64,000 nt of DNA from Pyropia yezoensis (lineage: Eukaryota > Rhodophyta > Bangiophyceae > Bangiales > Bangiaceae), in the NCBI GenBank assembly GCA_009829735.1, contig CM020619.1, positions 28,422,063 through 28,486,062 of the forward strand, read 5' to 3'. This document shows, piece by piece, positions 32,890-44,059 of this stretch (position 1 is its first letter; every line of letters starts with the position of its first letter). The translations under genes and the position numbers were made by a program. The notes under the pieces were generated by a model that saw nothing but the letters and a program-made list of their open reading frames with translations, was not told the origin of the DNA and did not search any database.

Positions 32890-33363
32890 AGTGGCGGCGG
32901 AAACGCCCGTGGCCGTAGGAGTGCCGACGAGGCCAGGGGCCCCCCGCGGTGGGCGTCGTTCCGACGGCCACCGTCGCTGCTGCCCGTGGATGGCACAGGC
33001 CGTGGGGGCGGGCGCGACGGCGCCGACGGTGGCTGCGGTGGGGGTGGCGGCGGCGGCGACCGGGGCGGCGGCAGCCAGACCTCCCAGCGGGCCGCCACGC
33101 TGGCGCGGGCGGTGGCCATCCCGGGGTCCCCGCGCGTGGCGGCCGACCGCCCGGCGGCCGGCCGCCGCAGCGACCTCTGCGGGCGGGTGCCGGGCGCGGA
33201 GCTTTGCCCGTCGGGGCGCGCCGCCTTTTGTGGTTGCGCCGCCTCGGCGGGCGCCGCCGCTGCCGCCGCCGCTGTCGGCGGTGCGGGCAGCATTGATGAG
33301 TTTGGGGCGACCATGGTGGACGACCCCGACGATGAGGATGGCTGCGGCGGCGGCGGCGGCTGC

Positions 33364-33410
<47 letters not shown>

Positions 33411-34548
33411 TCGCCGTGGCGGGGGCACCCGCTACCCGGTGCGCCACTGGGAGAGCGCGGCGGCCGTCCATGCGTTCCTGGCCGCCCTCGTCGACGCGCG
33501 GCTGCTGCGGTTGCGGCACCGGCCGCTGTGGGGTGCCCACTGGGGGCGGCCGACGCTGGTGGGGCGGGAGGTGGTGGACCACCTGGTCGCCACCGCCGCC
33601 GCCGCCGGGCCCGCCCAGGCGGTGGAGCGGATGAACGAGCTGGTCCGCCTGGGCGTCGTTGCGCACGTGGACGGGGGGCACCTGTTTGAAAACCGCAGCC
33701 GCCTCTGCACCGTGTGGGCGGCGGCGGAGGAGGGGGGGGCGGCCAAGGCGTTGGCCGCTCCCGTCGGCTCCCCCGTCCACTCCCCCCGCGGGTCACCCCA
33801 GTCACCCCTGTCGGTGGTGGTGGCGGAGGTGGCCCCGTGGGTCAGCCGCTGGTCCCCGCGGTCTCGCCGGCGGGGCCGCCTCCGGTCGCCGTCGCCCGTC
33901 GGGCGGGCGCGGCCGACGGCGCGCCGCCCCCGCTCCGTCGCCGACCGGTCCCTGCTGCTGCCGTCGCTCCCACAGCTAGAGGCCTTTCTGGCCTCGGCGG
34001 GCGCGGCGTTCCCCGCCCCCCGCCCCCCGGGGTCCTCCGCCGCGTCGCCGTCGGGGCAAGCGACCACCACCACCACCCCCACCACCGCCGCCGCCGCCCC
34101 CACCGCGGGCGGCGACGACGCGGCGGCGGGCGGCAACGGGCCGGCCTGCTCGGCCGCCTACTCCCCGGCCGCCCACGGGAGCAGCAGCTGGGACGCGTCG
34201 GTATGGGCCCCCCCCGCGAGCCGGCGGGACCGGCTCGCCCTCATCTCCCGCTTCCGCCACGCGGTGGTGGTGCGGCTGCGTTTCCACCGCGGCCGCGCCT
34301 ACCCGGCCGTCTTTGTCGGCGCCGAGGCGGTCACCGCGATGCGGGCGGCGGGGCTGGCGGCGTCGGCGGGGGCGGCGGTGGCCATGGGCGCCGCCCTGCT
34401 GGTCGCGGGCGTCTTCTCCCACGTCACGGACGAGCACGGTTTTAAGGACGGGTGGTTCTTTTACCGCTACAATGACTTTGCCGAGGAGGGGGACCTGCCC
34501 AACTGGTTCGGGGAGCGCCCAGAGACGGCCATTGTAGATAATCGCTGA
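32716..34548 (+). CDS. Protein with two DEP domains and poly-Gly linkers, 610 aa
   Basis: The frame is open from 32170, but the first ATG that avoids simple repeat is at 32716. A Gly-rich N-terminal part includes GGTGGC repeats (32805-32890) and a short acidic motif (MVDDPDDEDG). The first DEP-like domain lies about 33445-33715 (RHRPLWGAHWGRPTLVGREVVDHL ... VAHVDGGHLFENR split across it). A Ser/Arg/Pro linker follows, then a second DEP domain at about 34240-34490 (FVGAEAVTAM ... HVTDEHGFKDGWFFYRY). DEP domains bind membranes or G-protein partners, so a signalling role is likely. There is no catalytic domain. The stop TGA is followed by a run of 21 G. Confidence 0.7.
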
Positions 34549-34951
34549 GAGGTGCGGGGGGGGGGGGGGGGGGGGGTGGGAGGGGGTGGGCGGGGAGGGG
34601 CGGGCAGGGGAGGGGGGGCTGATTGTTGTTCTCTCCCCTCCATCTGTTCCGCTCCACTCCCTAAACACCTCACGCTTAAAGCTTTAGTAGGGCACGCGCG
34701 GATGGGTCACAACGGGCTGGCGCCAGATGGGCGTCCGCGTCGGTGGGGATACCTACCGCCGCGCCAGCCCCCCTCTGGCTGACCCGTACGGCCGTCGCGC
34801 GGCCCCCTCCCTGCCCCCCCGCTTGGGGTGAAGGGGGATGGATGACTCGGGCTCCGCCCCCTCCCAGCACCCGCCCCCCCCCCCCTCGGCCGCCCGGCCC
34901 CTCGGTCACCAGGGGAGGACGACGGGAGTCCCCCGCCCAGAGACCACACCT

Positions 34952-36303
34952 TTAGGTAGAGTTGGACACCTGTGGCACGTCACGTGCTGGCAGCCACCAC
35001 CCCCAATTTTTTTTCGACGCCCGCGTCCCCCCCCCCCCCCCCCCGCCATGCCGACCGCCCCGGGCGGGAAAGTACTCCCCCTCTGCGCCCGCCGCGCCCG
35101 CCGCGGCCAACCGCAGCAGCGCGCCGACGCGGGCGGCACGGCCCGCCGTTGACGTGGCGGCCGCCGCCGTCGCTGCGGCGGCGGCCGCCAGCCCACCGCC
35201 GCCCCCACCGCCGCCGGTGCGTGCGCCCGTGGCGGCCGCAACGGCCGCAACCGCCGGGGCCAGGCCGCGGCGTACGTCGGGGGGGAGATGGCGGGCGGTA
35301 AGCGCCGCCGCCGCGGGTCCGCCGCCGCCGCCGCCGCCGCGGCGGCCGCCGTTGGGGGCATCCTCAGCAGCGTCAACGACAGCGTCAGTGTTGGCGTCGG
35401 CGGCGGCAGCAGCTGCAGCGGCGGCAAGCGCCGTGGCCGTCACCCGTCGCACCCGCGGTGGGACCGCCTCACGGACGGCGGCAAGGCGGGCGACCGCCGT
35501 CGCGGCACGCGCCGTCGCGGCGGCGGCGGCAGCGGCGGCCGCCGGATCGGGGGCTTCTGCTCGTGTTGGAGGTGGTAAAAAAAAAAAGAGGGGTGGGGGG
35601 GGGGGGTAAGACGAGGAGAAGAAAAAGGCGGAGGGGAGGGGGACACGCGGGGATGGGGACAGCGGCAAGACAACGGACAAGGGGGTAGAGCGAGGTGCGG
35701 GGTGGCGGCAGCGGTCAGCAGCCGCCTGGGCAGTCGCCCCAGTGCCCCCACACGCGGGGAATGCGCGGCGCGGGCCTCACCGGCCAGACACCCGTCGCGC
35801 CACACCACCGCCCGTTTGGGCCACCCCGAACGATACCGACACCGGGAGGACTCTCCCCTCCACCTCACGCCGCGCCACTACCAACAGCAACCCCGCCACC
35901 ACCCCCCCACCACCAACCCTCCGTCCCCCAATCGCCCCAACGTACCCACGGGGAGCTCATGCGGCAGTGCCAGCCGCAACGACCGGCGCACGTCCACGAG
36001 CGCGGCGGCCCAGTAGGCGTCGAGCGCGGCGGCCACCGCCGCCACCGCCGCCGCCACCGCCACCTCGTCCGCGCCCCCCGCCCGCAGCCTGGCCGCCACC
36101 GTCACGGTCGCGGCCGCGCCGGCGGTGGCGGCGAGGTCCGCCAGCACCCCCACCGCCGCCAGCGATCGCACCGGCACGCGGGCGGCGGTGGGGGGGGGCG
36201 CGTGGCGTTCGGCGGCGTGCCGGGGGGGGCGGGGGGGGGGCTTGGCCACCCCACTACGGAGGCTATATCGGCTGCTGCTGCGGCTGCGGGTTTGGCTCGT
36301 CAT
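34952..36303 (-). CDS. Spliced alanine-rich protein of unknown function, about 320 aa
   Basis: Exon 1 runs 36303-35946 from an ATG in strong context (CCACCATGA). A textbook donor (G/GTACGT, 35945-35940) and an acceptor (GAGCAG, ending 35557) after a T/C-rich stretch define a 389-bp intron. Joining leaves the phase intact (119 codons plus one base) and continues to the stop at 34952. The protein begins Ser/Arg-rich (SQTRSRSSSRYSLRSG), then has Ala/Val-rich helical segments (VRSLAAVGVLADLAATAG; LRAGGADEVAVAAAVAA; VARLAAVREAVPPRVRRV) separated by Gly runs. I recognise no family. The Arg/Ser start could be an organelle transit peptide. Confidence 0.5.
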
Positions 36304-37846
36304 GGTGGCCCGGGGGGGAAGGCGGCCGTTGGGTGGGGGGGGGGGAAGTGGTGGGGTGGGGGGGGGGCGGCAGTAGGAAAGAACGGCCGATAAGAGACGG
36401 ATGCCAAAGGGAGGGGATGCGGCGATACGGGAGACGCAGGGGTGTCAACGAGCACGACGTGTACGCGAGAGATAGACACGGGGAAAGACGGGGAGAGGGG
36501 GCGGTTGGTCGCAGGGCAGGGGTGCGAGGGGTCCGTCCGGTGGACGGGGCGTTGTCGGGCGCAGGAGAGGGCGCGCGCGCTTTGGGTTCAAAGCTTCAAA
36601 TTTTGAACAGGTCAATGATCATATCGAGAGCTGTTTTATGATTATAAGACATGTTGATGGTTCTCGATGGTTCAGCGTTGGTTCAGAGCACATTTGAGTT
36701 TCACAATTGTTGTCAGAGTGTTGATGACTGTGCGCTATGTGGTGGGAGCGGCGGCGGCGGCGCCGCGCGGCGGGCACCGGCCCGCAGCCACCCCCGCCCC
36801 ACGCACGCACGCACCACCCGGCGGCCCCGGCGGCGGGCTGCCGGTGGGGACACCGGGCGCGGCATTTAGACGGCCGGGCCGACCCCTCCGCTGCTGACCG
36901 GGGGGCGGCAACGTACTCCTTCTTGCCGCGTCCCCTTGCCTCCCCGCGCTCTTTAGCGCGCGCGTCCGGGAAGGGCTGTCCGCCCTTTCTTCTTGCGCCG
37001 CGCCGGGCTACGCCGGCGCGGAAGGTGCGAACGCGTCGGGCGATGCCGACGCGGACTATAGTAAGCTTTCTTTGCATGGTAGCTAGAGCTCTCTCCCATG
37101 GTCAGGAAAGGCTTAGCGTTTTTAGCACACTGCCCTTCCCCTTCCCGGTTATGCGACCATGCTCGATTTCCTTGTGGCACGTGCTCCGAAGCCTGGAATA
37201 GTTCATATATTCTCAGTATATGCCAAGTTTGCTCCTGATTCCGAGCAAAGGGCCAATGGCTGACGCGAAATCGCTCTGAACCCTGGTGTCCGCTCTCAGG
37301 CCGTCTTCACTGGGGTGTCCCCGTCAGGGCGCCGCCTGTCCAGAGGACTCGTGCATCCTTCATGTCATATGAAGCCACCAATAAATGGAACGTCGAAGGA
37401 CGATGGGCAGGGTGCTGTGGCTCGGTTCCGCTGCTGTTGTGCGCCTGGTGCGCGTGTCCCAGACTCCGTTAGCCGCGTTTGCGCCAGCCCACCACAACCG
37501 ATGATGACAGCACGCGCCCTAACGGGGCCTACCAGCAGCAAGTTTGCGCCAATAGTCGAGCCTAGAGCTCGTTGACATTCTAGGGATGCATCTCTCGGAC
37601 GCACCTCCCGCGTCCCTTCATCTGTAGATCACCCTGCCTCTGCGTGCAGACGATGGGCACAGAGGGTGGGGCGGGCGGGGGGGGAAGGGATAGGTAGAGG
37701 GTGCTGGTCTGCCAAGTCATGCAACTCCAGTGGCATGGCACCACCGCTTGGACATTGCTGCGCGAGCCTTTGGATTGAGCTGGCATCGCCATCCGGGGGG
37801 CGTGCATGCTCCGGTGTGCACTCGCATCCGTTAACACGCAGGGTAG
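36304..37846. other. Intergenic, no gene seen
   Basis: GC-rich to about 36560, then AT-rich around 36580-36730 and mixed to 37846. Short frames on both strands have no recognised motif. Confidence 0.4.
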
Positions 37847-38656
37847 TGTAGGGACCCTATGGGCCCTCCACGTGGGGGGACCTCGTAGAGATCAAGTTGT
37901 ACTCCTGTGCCCACCCTCCTATAGTGCGTTCCGTAAGAAGCGGACGTGCACGTGTCGTCATCATGTCAAGTATCGGCCACTGGACCAATCAAACCCACAC
38001 TGCACGACCTGTGCTCGTCCACTTTTTACGGGACGCACAATAGCGAGGAGGATGGGGCCAACTTGGCCCTTTGGGATCTCACTGGCCTCCGATTGGTTCC
38101 CTCCTATTGAGATGGGACCGGGTCGCCACTGGTTCTGGGGCCCATATTGGGATTCCCAGTGTACGGGATTTTTCCCCGACCGGAATTGGCCTTTGGTCAA
38201 TGATCCGGGATGGCACGCATTTGGGGTCTGGATTGCGAGCATGTATTTTGAGTGATTGTGAGCTTGGGGAGATATTGAGTGTTGGCACCGATGTCCGGCG
38301 GGGCTCGTCTCCCCCGTAACTTGGGGATTCCTTCCCGCTAGCACGAATGATCCGTGGGGGAGGGAGCCCTCCGGTCATGATGGAGGGTTTTGATTGGCCC
38401 GCTCGTGGCCCTGTGTGGATGGTTGCTGGGTGCGGGTGAGAGAGGGTAAGAGTGTGCGTGGGGGTGCGCGTTGTTTCCGCCTTCGAAAAAACAGACTTGC
38501 GTTTGCTTGAACACTGTCGTCCTGGTCGCGGATCCCCGCGTGCTACAGCTAGGCGGTCGGCGGTTTAGTGTCTCTCTCCCGTCTCCCCGCATTCTTGTTG
38601 GGTTGTTTCTCTGTGTGTCTGGGTGCTACGCGCCTGAGGTACGAAAAACCATTACA
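37847..38656 (+). repeat. Putative 5' LTR of element 4
   Basis: The right edge is fairly secure: ...ATTACA is followed at once by a PBS-like sequence. The left edge is a guess at TGTAGGG (37847). The partner LTR is not in the window, so length cannot be checked. Confidence 0.35.
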
Positions 38657-38657
38657 T

Positions 38658-38676
38658 TTGGTGGATCAGTGGGGGA
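38658..38676 (+). other. Element 4 primer-binding site
   Basis: TTGGTGGATCAGTGGGGGA matches 16 of 19 positions of the site in elements 1 and 2 and lies two bases after the LTR end. Confidence 0.55.
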
Positions 38677-38937
38677 GGGGACTAGGTTCCTTCTGGCCAA
38701 AGGGGTCTGCCCCTCTTCTTACTCTTTCTGGGGTTGTGCTCTGTCTTCCCCAAGGGAACGTGGTTGTAGTGCTGTCTGATAACGAACAGAATCCCCCTCA
38801 GGGGTAGACGTGAGTCCTCAAGGGCGGTTCGTCGGTGACGAAGGAGAGCGCGATTAAAGGCGTTGCTCCTCTGCGCACCCAAGGGGCTGGAGTTGACGAC
38901 CTGGGCACCCGTAGGGTGACCACGCGGCTACTCTTGA

Positions 38938-40511
38938 TGGAAATCGGTTCGGAATGCCCATCGGGCGAACCGCATTCCCAGCCGCGCGGGAAGCGCGACG
39001 GAGGGTATTCAACCGGTTTCGGCGATCTCCCTGTGATTATCCCCTTTGTGGGGGAGGATTCTGAGGGAGCGCCAACCCCTCCTGTTCCCCTCACAGCGGC
39101 ATCGTCTCCTAAGGAGACACCTCGAGCGTCTGTAGCCCCTGGCTCGGATTTTCCTACGGAGGAATGGAAGAAAGCGATGGTGGAGGCTGTTAGCGGCCTC
39201 CTAACCCCGCTCAATCAACGGTTGAATTTCGTGGAGCGAAGTGTGCAGAAGCGAGAGCGACAGCTTGTCCGTCAGCCAAGTTCGTCATCTGAGTCGACTT
39301 CGGATTATTTTGGAGGGGAGGCTGCGCCTCCCGAGCTCCTTCGACGCCCGCGACGTGTACTCCCAGCTGTTTCCGCTCAGGCAGGACCGGGGCGAGTCCC
39401 CCAGCGGGAGATTCCCTCCAAAATTATTTCGGCAGACGACCGCTATGCGAGTCTTCTGGACTGTGAGGCATATGCTTTTAAGAACAAGGATAACCGAGTG
39501 TCGGGAGCTGAGGCCCAAGGCCTGGGAAAGAAGCGGAAGGACCTGACTAGTATATTTGGTCGCGATTGTGAAATGGGCGGAGACCTTCCTCTGGGAGTCT
39601 TTGAATTTCTCAACCGCTTCGTGAAGGCGGCGAATGATAACGGCCTCTCAGAGGGGCGAACATTGCTCCTCCTCCCGGCTTGGCTCCTCCTCCCGGAATT
39701 TATAAAGGATCCATTGAAAAGGCACCTTTATCGAATTCACCCGTCCGTCGATGGCGGCCGGCGCACTGGGGAGGTGACCTTCTATTCGGAGCTCATATAC
39801 TAGCTTCTGCGCGCGTACGCATATGAGCATGTCCTGAATGAACAGGAGGCCATTGTCAATGGCGCCTCCCAAGAGGAGGTTGAAACGGAGACGGCGTTTC
39901 ACCGCCGCCTCATGGAACTCCACGCAAAGTGTGGATATATACAAACCTCGCGCCAGGTCCCAGCCCGCTTCATGCAGGGCGCATGAAGGGAAATTCATCT
40001 CGAGGTACGGAAATACGAAGCTGACCACCCTCGTGCTCCTATTATGCTGGCGGTTCAATCTTCCAAACGGGCAGGGGACTTCCGGCGGCGTGTTCCTACC
40101 GCCGCCAAGGAGTTGAAGGCGAAGGAAGACGCGGAGCGAAACGCTCGCCGCGTGGCGCGTCGGGCTCGGGCGGCTGTTACGTCGTCACCCCAGGAGGTGG
40201 GGGAAGCCTCTTGCTCATTACGCAAGGACTATCGACCCTCTGGGGGGTCACGATGGACGGACGGGAAGCGGGAGCCCTTCCCTTGTCACGTCTGTAATTG
40301 TACATCCCATGGGGTGTCGAATTGTCCGTACCTTCCGGAGGCGACTCGAGTACAGATGGCCCAGTCTCGGGCGGAGCGCAATGAAGCCCGAGAATCCACC
40401 CAAACTGTCGGGGCGGTTGCTGCGGTCACACCCTCCCCAAAGGGGAAGGTGGATCGACCGAGGTCCCCCACGGGGAGCTCCTCTGATTCCTCCTTTTCGG
40501 GAAACGCGTGA
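38938..40511 (+). pseudogene. Element 4 gag, decayed
   Basis: One frame from the ATG at 38938 holds a capsid-like core (GGDLPLGVFEFLNRFVKAAND) that aligns by eye with element 1 gag, and a zinc knuckle (CHVCNCTSHGVSNC, near 40290-40335). It is broken by TAG at 39801-39803 and a TGA near 39984. The final stop TGA (40509-40511) follows a slippery heptamer by one codon. Confidence 0.8.
40499..40505 (+). promoter_or_regulatory. -1 ribosomal frameshift site candidate, element 4
   Basis: Gag codons read TCG GGA AAC GCG TGA, giving the canonical heptamer G-GGA-AAC one codon before the stop. The protease frame is open at -1. Confidence 0.65.
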
Positions 40512-43014
40512 GGGGCGTCTCCCTCAGGGCTTCCCCCGATGCGTCCCCTGTTGAGGGGGGGCCGAAGAAGATCTTGCGCCGCCCCCGAACGAATAAGCCT
40601 GCGTTATTGGCCCTCCCTATGGGGGTGAAGCGGGAAGATGTTATTTGCGCTATGGGGGTGAAGCGGGAAGATGTTATTTGCGCGTTTATGCCTTCGTTCA
40701 TCTATCAGCTGGCTGTACACCCGTTTGCTTCTGAAGCGTTAGAGCATGCTTTGCACGCTGTCCTGGATACCGGCAGCGGGCCCTCCTTTTCGAAGTTCCT
40801 TGCTCCCGAAGGGAATGAGTCTCCAGCCCCTCGGAGAGCTGGAGAATATGTTGTACTTTGACCTGAATGGGGGGTGACTCCCCATTCGAGGAACTGTGCG
40901 CTTCGGCGTACAAGTGTGAGACCAAGTCTCCTACGACTGATATGGAGTGATCGATAACATGGCGGTACCCGTCTTATGGGGAAATTCACTCGGCGATACC
41001 GAAGTGAAAACCATCTCCTGTGAGGACCAAACGGTGACCCTCAAGACAAGGATGGTCGTCTCCATCCTTCGGAGCATGGCAAGCGTGGAACGGAGTCCCA
41101 CTATGTGGAACCGTATGCGCTCGTCCTAAGGTCAAGACCGCGAAGCTCAGTTTGTGTCACCAGCTGAGGCTGAAGCCTCGGGTTAGCTCCCATGTGAAGG
41201 TGAGAGGGCAGTTTCAGGGCCACGGGATTATTTCCGGGCAGCCCCGTGTTGCCTCTAAGTATGGTGTTCACGTGGCCAACGGCCCCGCGGAGCTTAACCG
41301 GGATGCCCCGTACACCATACAGCTTATGAATCCTGCCGCGCGGATGGTCCGCCTCCCTGTTGGGGCGGCGGTATCTTCTATCTCTGCCTGCGAAGGACCG
41401 GTGCAGAGCGCTTCCCCAGAGGAGATGCAGGAGTTGCGTGAAGGCTCTACGGGCCGGATGGAGGATGCCCACTCTGGAGTGGACCTCGAAGAGGTCTCTG
41501 GCGCCCTACGTGGCTGGCGCTTAGAGCTGGTGGAGAAGTACAAATCCCTATGAGATGGTACTCTCGGGCTCATCAAGAATACCGTTTACCGCATGTGCCT
41601 AAAACCCGGGACAACCCCGGTAAGGCAGCACCCCTCAAAGGCGAAGCACGAGAACTGCCATCTGGAGGGGACGGAGGTGGAACGGAAGAAGAAGCTGGAA
41701 GTAATAGAACCCGCCGAAGGCGAGTGGGCTAGTCCCATTTTGATCGTGCCTCAACCCGACGGCACGCCCCGGTTTTGTTTTGATTACCGGAGGTTGTACC
41801 TGGTTACGGTGAAGGGCGCGTATCGCATCCCAAGAATGGAAGAATGTTTGGACTCCCTAAGGGAAGCCAGGGTGTTTGGCACCCTAGAATGTAACGCCGG
41901 ATATTGGCAATTCCCATTGCAACAGAGGATAGGCAGCTTACTGCCTTTAAGTGCCATAAGGGCACGTGGCAATGTACGCAGTTGCCCTTTGGGCTCTGCA
42001 ATGCCCCAGCGACGTTCCAGCGGGCCATGGATATTATCCTGGCCAGCCTGAAGTGGCAGACGTGTTCGTCTATCTAGACAATGGTACTGGCTTCTCTTGC
42101 TCGAACGAGGAGCATCTGCACCACTTAAAGCACGTATTCAGCCTTCTCATGGAGAACGGCGTGTCGCTGAAGGCGTTCACGTGCCACCTCTTTCAAAAAG
42201 AGGTCGCATTTCTGGGACACTTCATCCGCCCAGGGCAGGTGGCTGTCAATGAGAAGAATTCCAAGGCCCTGGAGGGGCTGCAATACTGGCGTACGAAGAC
42301 GCAGCTGAAGAGCTTCTTGGGCATGTGTGGGGTGTACCGAGGGTTTGTCCCTAATTTCGCCCGCATCACTCGGCCGCTGAATGTGCTGACCAGTACGCAC
42401 CTGGCCAAGGAACTGACTTCTCCTACGGAAGAGACTCAAGTGGCGTTCGGGACACTTCGGGATGGTATCCTGAAGCCGCCCGTTTTCGCCATCCCTAGGG
42501 TGGGAGCCTAGTATATTGTGGAGGTGGACGCCAGCTATGAGCAGCTCAGTTGCGCCTTGCTGCAGCAGCAAGAGGACGGGGAGTGTCTTAGCGTCGGGTA
42601 TTTTAGTCCGGGTTTATCCCCGGCGGAACGGAACTATTGTGCCACAGAAGCTGAGGCCCTAGGGGTCGTATGGTCTGTGACCTACCGACGTTCCTTCCTG
42701 GGTGAGACTGAACTTCTAATACGTTATGACCACTCCGCCCTCACTTCGGTGATGACGAGTAGAAGTCCCAGTCGACGCCTTACGGGCTGTAGGCTCCGCT
42801 TGGCGGAGTTCTCGTACCTGATGAGGCACAAGCCGGGTAAGGACCATAAGGTGGCGGATGCTCTGTCACGCCTTCGTACGGATGGCCTAGATAAGACGCC
42901 TCTGAATGATCAAATCCCCGTTCTCGCAGTGAGGAGGTCAGCAAAAGCCCCTACGGACCGGAGCGCTTAGGACCTCGGCAAGATCACGCTCCAAGAGCTT
43001 ATTGTGGCCCAGGG
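40506..43014 (+). pseudogene. Element 4 pol, decayed (protease, RT, RNase H)
   Basis: The -1 frame after gag holds a 33-bp in-frame duplication (MGVKREDVICA twice, about 40618-40683) and the protease motif AVLDTGSGPSF. After several breaks RT appears as WASPILIVPQ ... FCFDYRRL (about 41730-41800) and, in another frame, VYLDNGTGF (near 42070), where the usual catalytic YxDD is YLDN. RNase H (about 42520-42860) follows after a TAG. Mutated catalysis plus frame breaks show it is dead. Confidence 0.85.
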
Positions 43015-43472
43015 TGTGGGAAAACCCGCTCACTGGAACCTCCACCAAGTTCGTGGCAACGGTGAGGGTGCCTCTCGAAACGATGAGAACCGGAAGAAGT
43101 GCAAGCCGCACCCACGCTGTCCCTCCTGTGCCGCGAACCCCCCCCCACGAAACAAAATGGTGTGTGGGCCAACAGTTTCTGGATCGGGACGGGGAAGCGA
43201 GGCCAAGCCTCGCTTTCGCTCCCCTTATTTCCCCAGGGTCCCTCAAAACCTCGCCAATCAGAATCTCCCACCCCAGCATCTGCCCACCGGGCCACACGAA
43301 ATTTCGAGACGATAAAATGCAGAAAACCCACAAGTCCAAGTTGGACTTACTACTAAACTAACTACTCCTTACCTGATGATTACGGAACCAAGTGCATAGG
43401 GGGAACGGGACAGACTAGCAGCCTGCCGTCCCTTGTATGGCACGTGTTGCCCCCTACCTGGGGTCAATACTG
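43015..43472 (-). repeat. Element 3 3' LTR, main part
   Basis: This is related to 14298-14766 and 59004-59470. It starts (right end, across element 2) TGTGTCAGTA and ends TTTTCCCACA. The last 5 bases at its right edge (TACTG, 43468-43472) are the element 2 target duplication. Confidence 0.85.
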
Positions 43473-43834
43473 TGTAGCAATATGGTTGTCCGTATTGTGA
43501 CCCTAATATCAGGGGGGCTACTTCTAGTCCTTAACTTCCAATTTGAGAGTCCGAACTGGTCACGGTATCTATAAGTTACGTATGACCAGAGGGACTTGCA
43601 TCTTGGGGTGGAGAGTAGTTAGTAGTGTCTCCGAGGGTTTATAACGAGGGGGCCGGTGGCGAATCCACCGCCGGCCAAGGAGAACAACAAACCCCTCCCA
43701 TTTGGGCTCCCATCTTGGTCCCGTGGCTTGCGCTCCAAGGACAGCAACCTTGGCCTCCCGGTGACGTTGGTGCCGATCCCCCTTGGTGAGTGTTCCCTGA
43801 GAGTGGACGTGCGACGGATTCCTATTGTGCTACA
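43473..43834 (+). repeat. Element 2 5' LTR
   Basis: 362 bp with TGTAGC...GCTACA inverted ends. It differs from the 3' copy by A/G in GGTGGAGAGTAG. Confidence 0.97.
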
Positions 43835-43853
43835 TTGGTGGAGCAGCAGGGGA
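43835..43853 (+). other. Element 2 primer-binding site
   Basis: TTGGTGGAGCAGCAGGGGA directly follows the 5' LTR and is identical to the element 1 site. Confidence 0.8.
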
Positions 43854-44059
43854 CGGGTTTCCGTCACCCTTGTGGTGACGCCGTCTTCGGCCCTGGCACA
43901 CGGATAGGGATCCGGTCCTTTTCTTGTACTCGTGGTGTTGCGACCTGATCGATTGTGTTGAGCTTTTACCTGTGACTGTGACATACTGTTACTCTCCCCA
44001 ATCTACCCCCTCGCTCTCTTATTCGTGGTGATCGTTGCGTCGGTGGACTGATTGTGACT

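Larger units (their letters stand above)
37847..43014 (+). mobile_element. Element 4: decayed Ty3/gypsy retrotransposon, 3' part missing
   Basis: A putative LTR, a divergent primer-binding site, gag with zinc knuckle, protease, RT and RNase H follow in order on the plus strand. Sequence similarity to element 1 gag and pol is clear by eye. Several stops and frame changes make it inactive. It ends after RNase H where the element 3 family LTR begins (43015), so element 3 probably inserted into its pol; integrase is not seen on the other side. Confidence 0.85.

Noticed and set aside
31668..33805. Long minus-strand ORFs opposite the DEP gene (586 and 598 codons)
   Set aside because: Shadows of the GC-rich plus-strand gene and of poly-G runs; poly-Pro/Arg/His composition.
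37806..38255. 149-codon ORF in the putative element 4 LTR
   Set aside because: The start is not ATG and it falls in the region inferred to be LTR; no motif.
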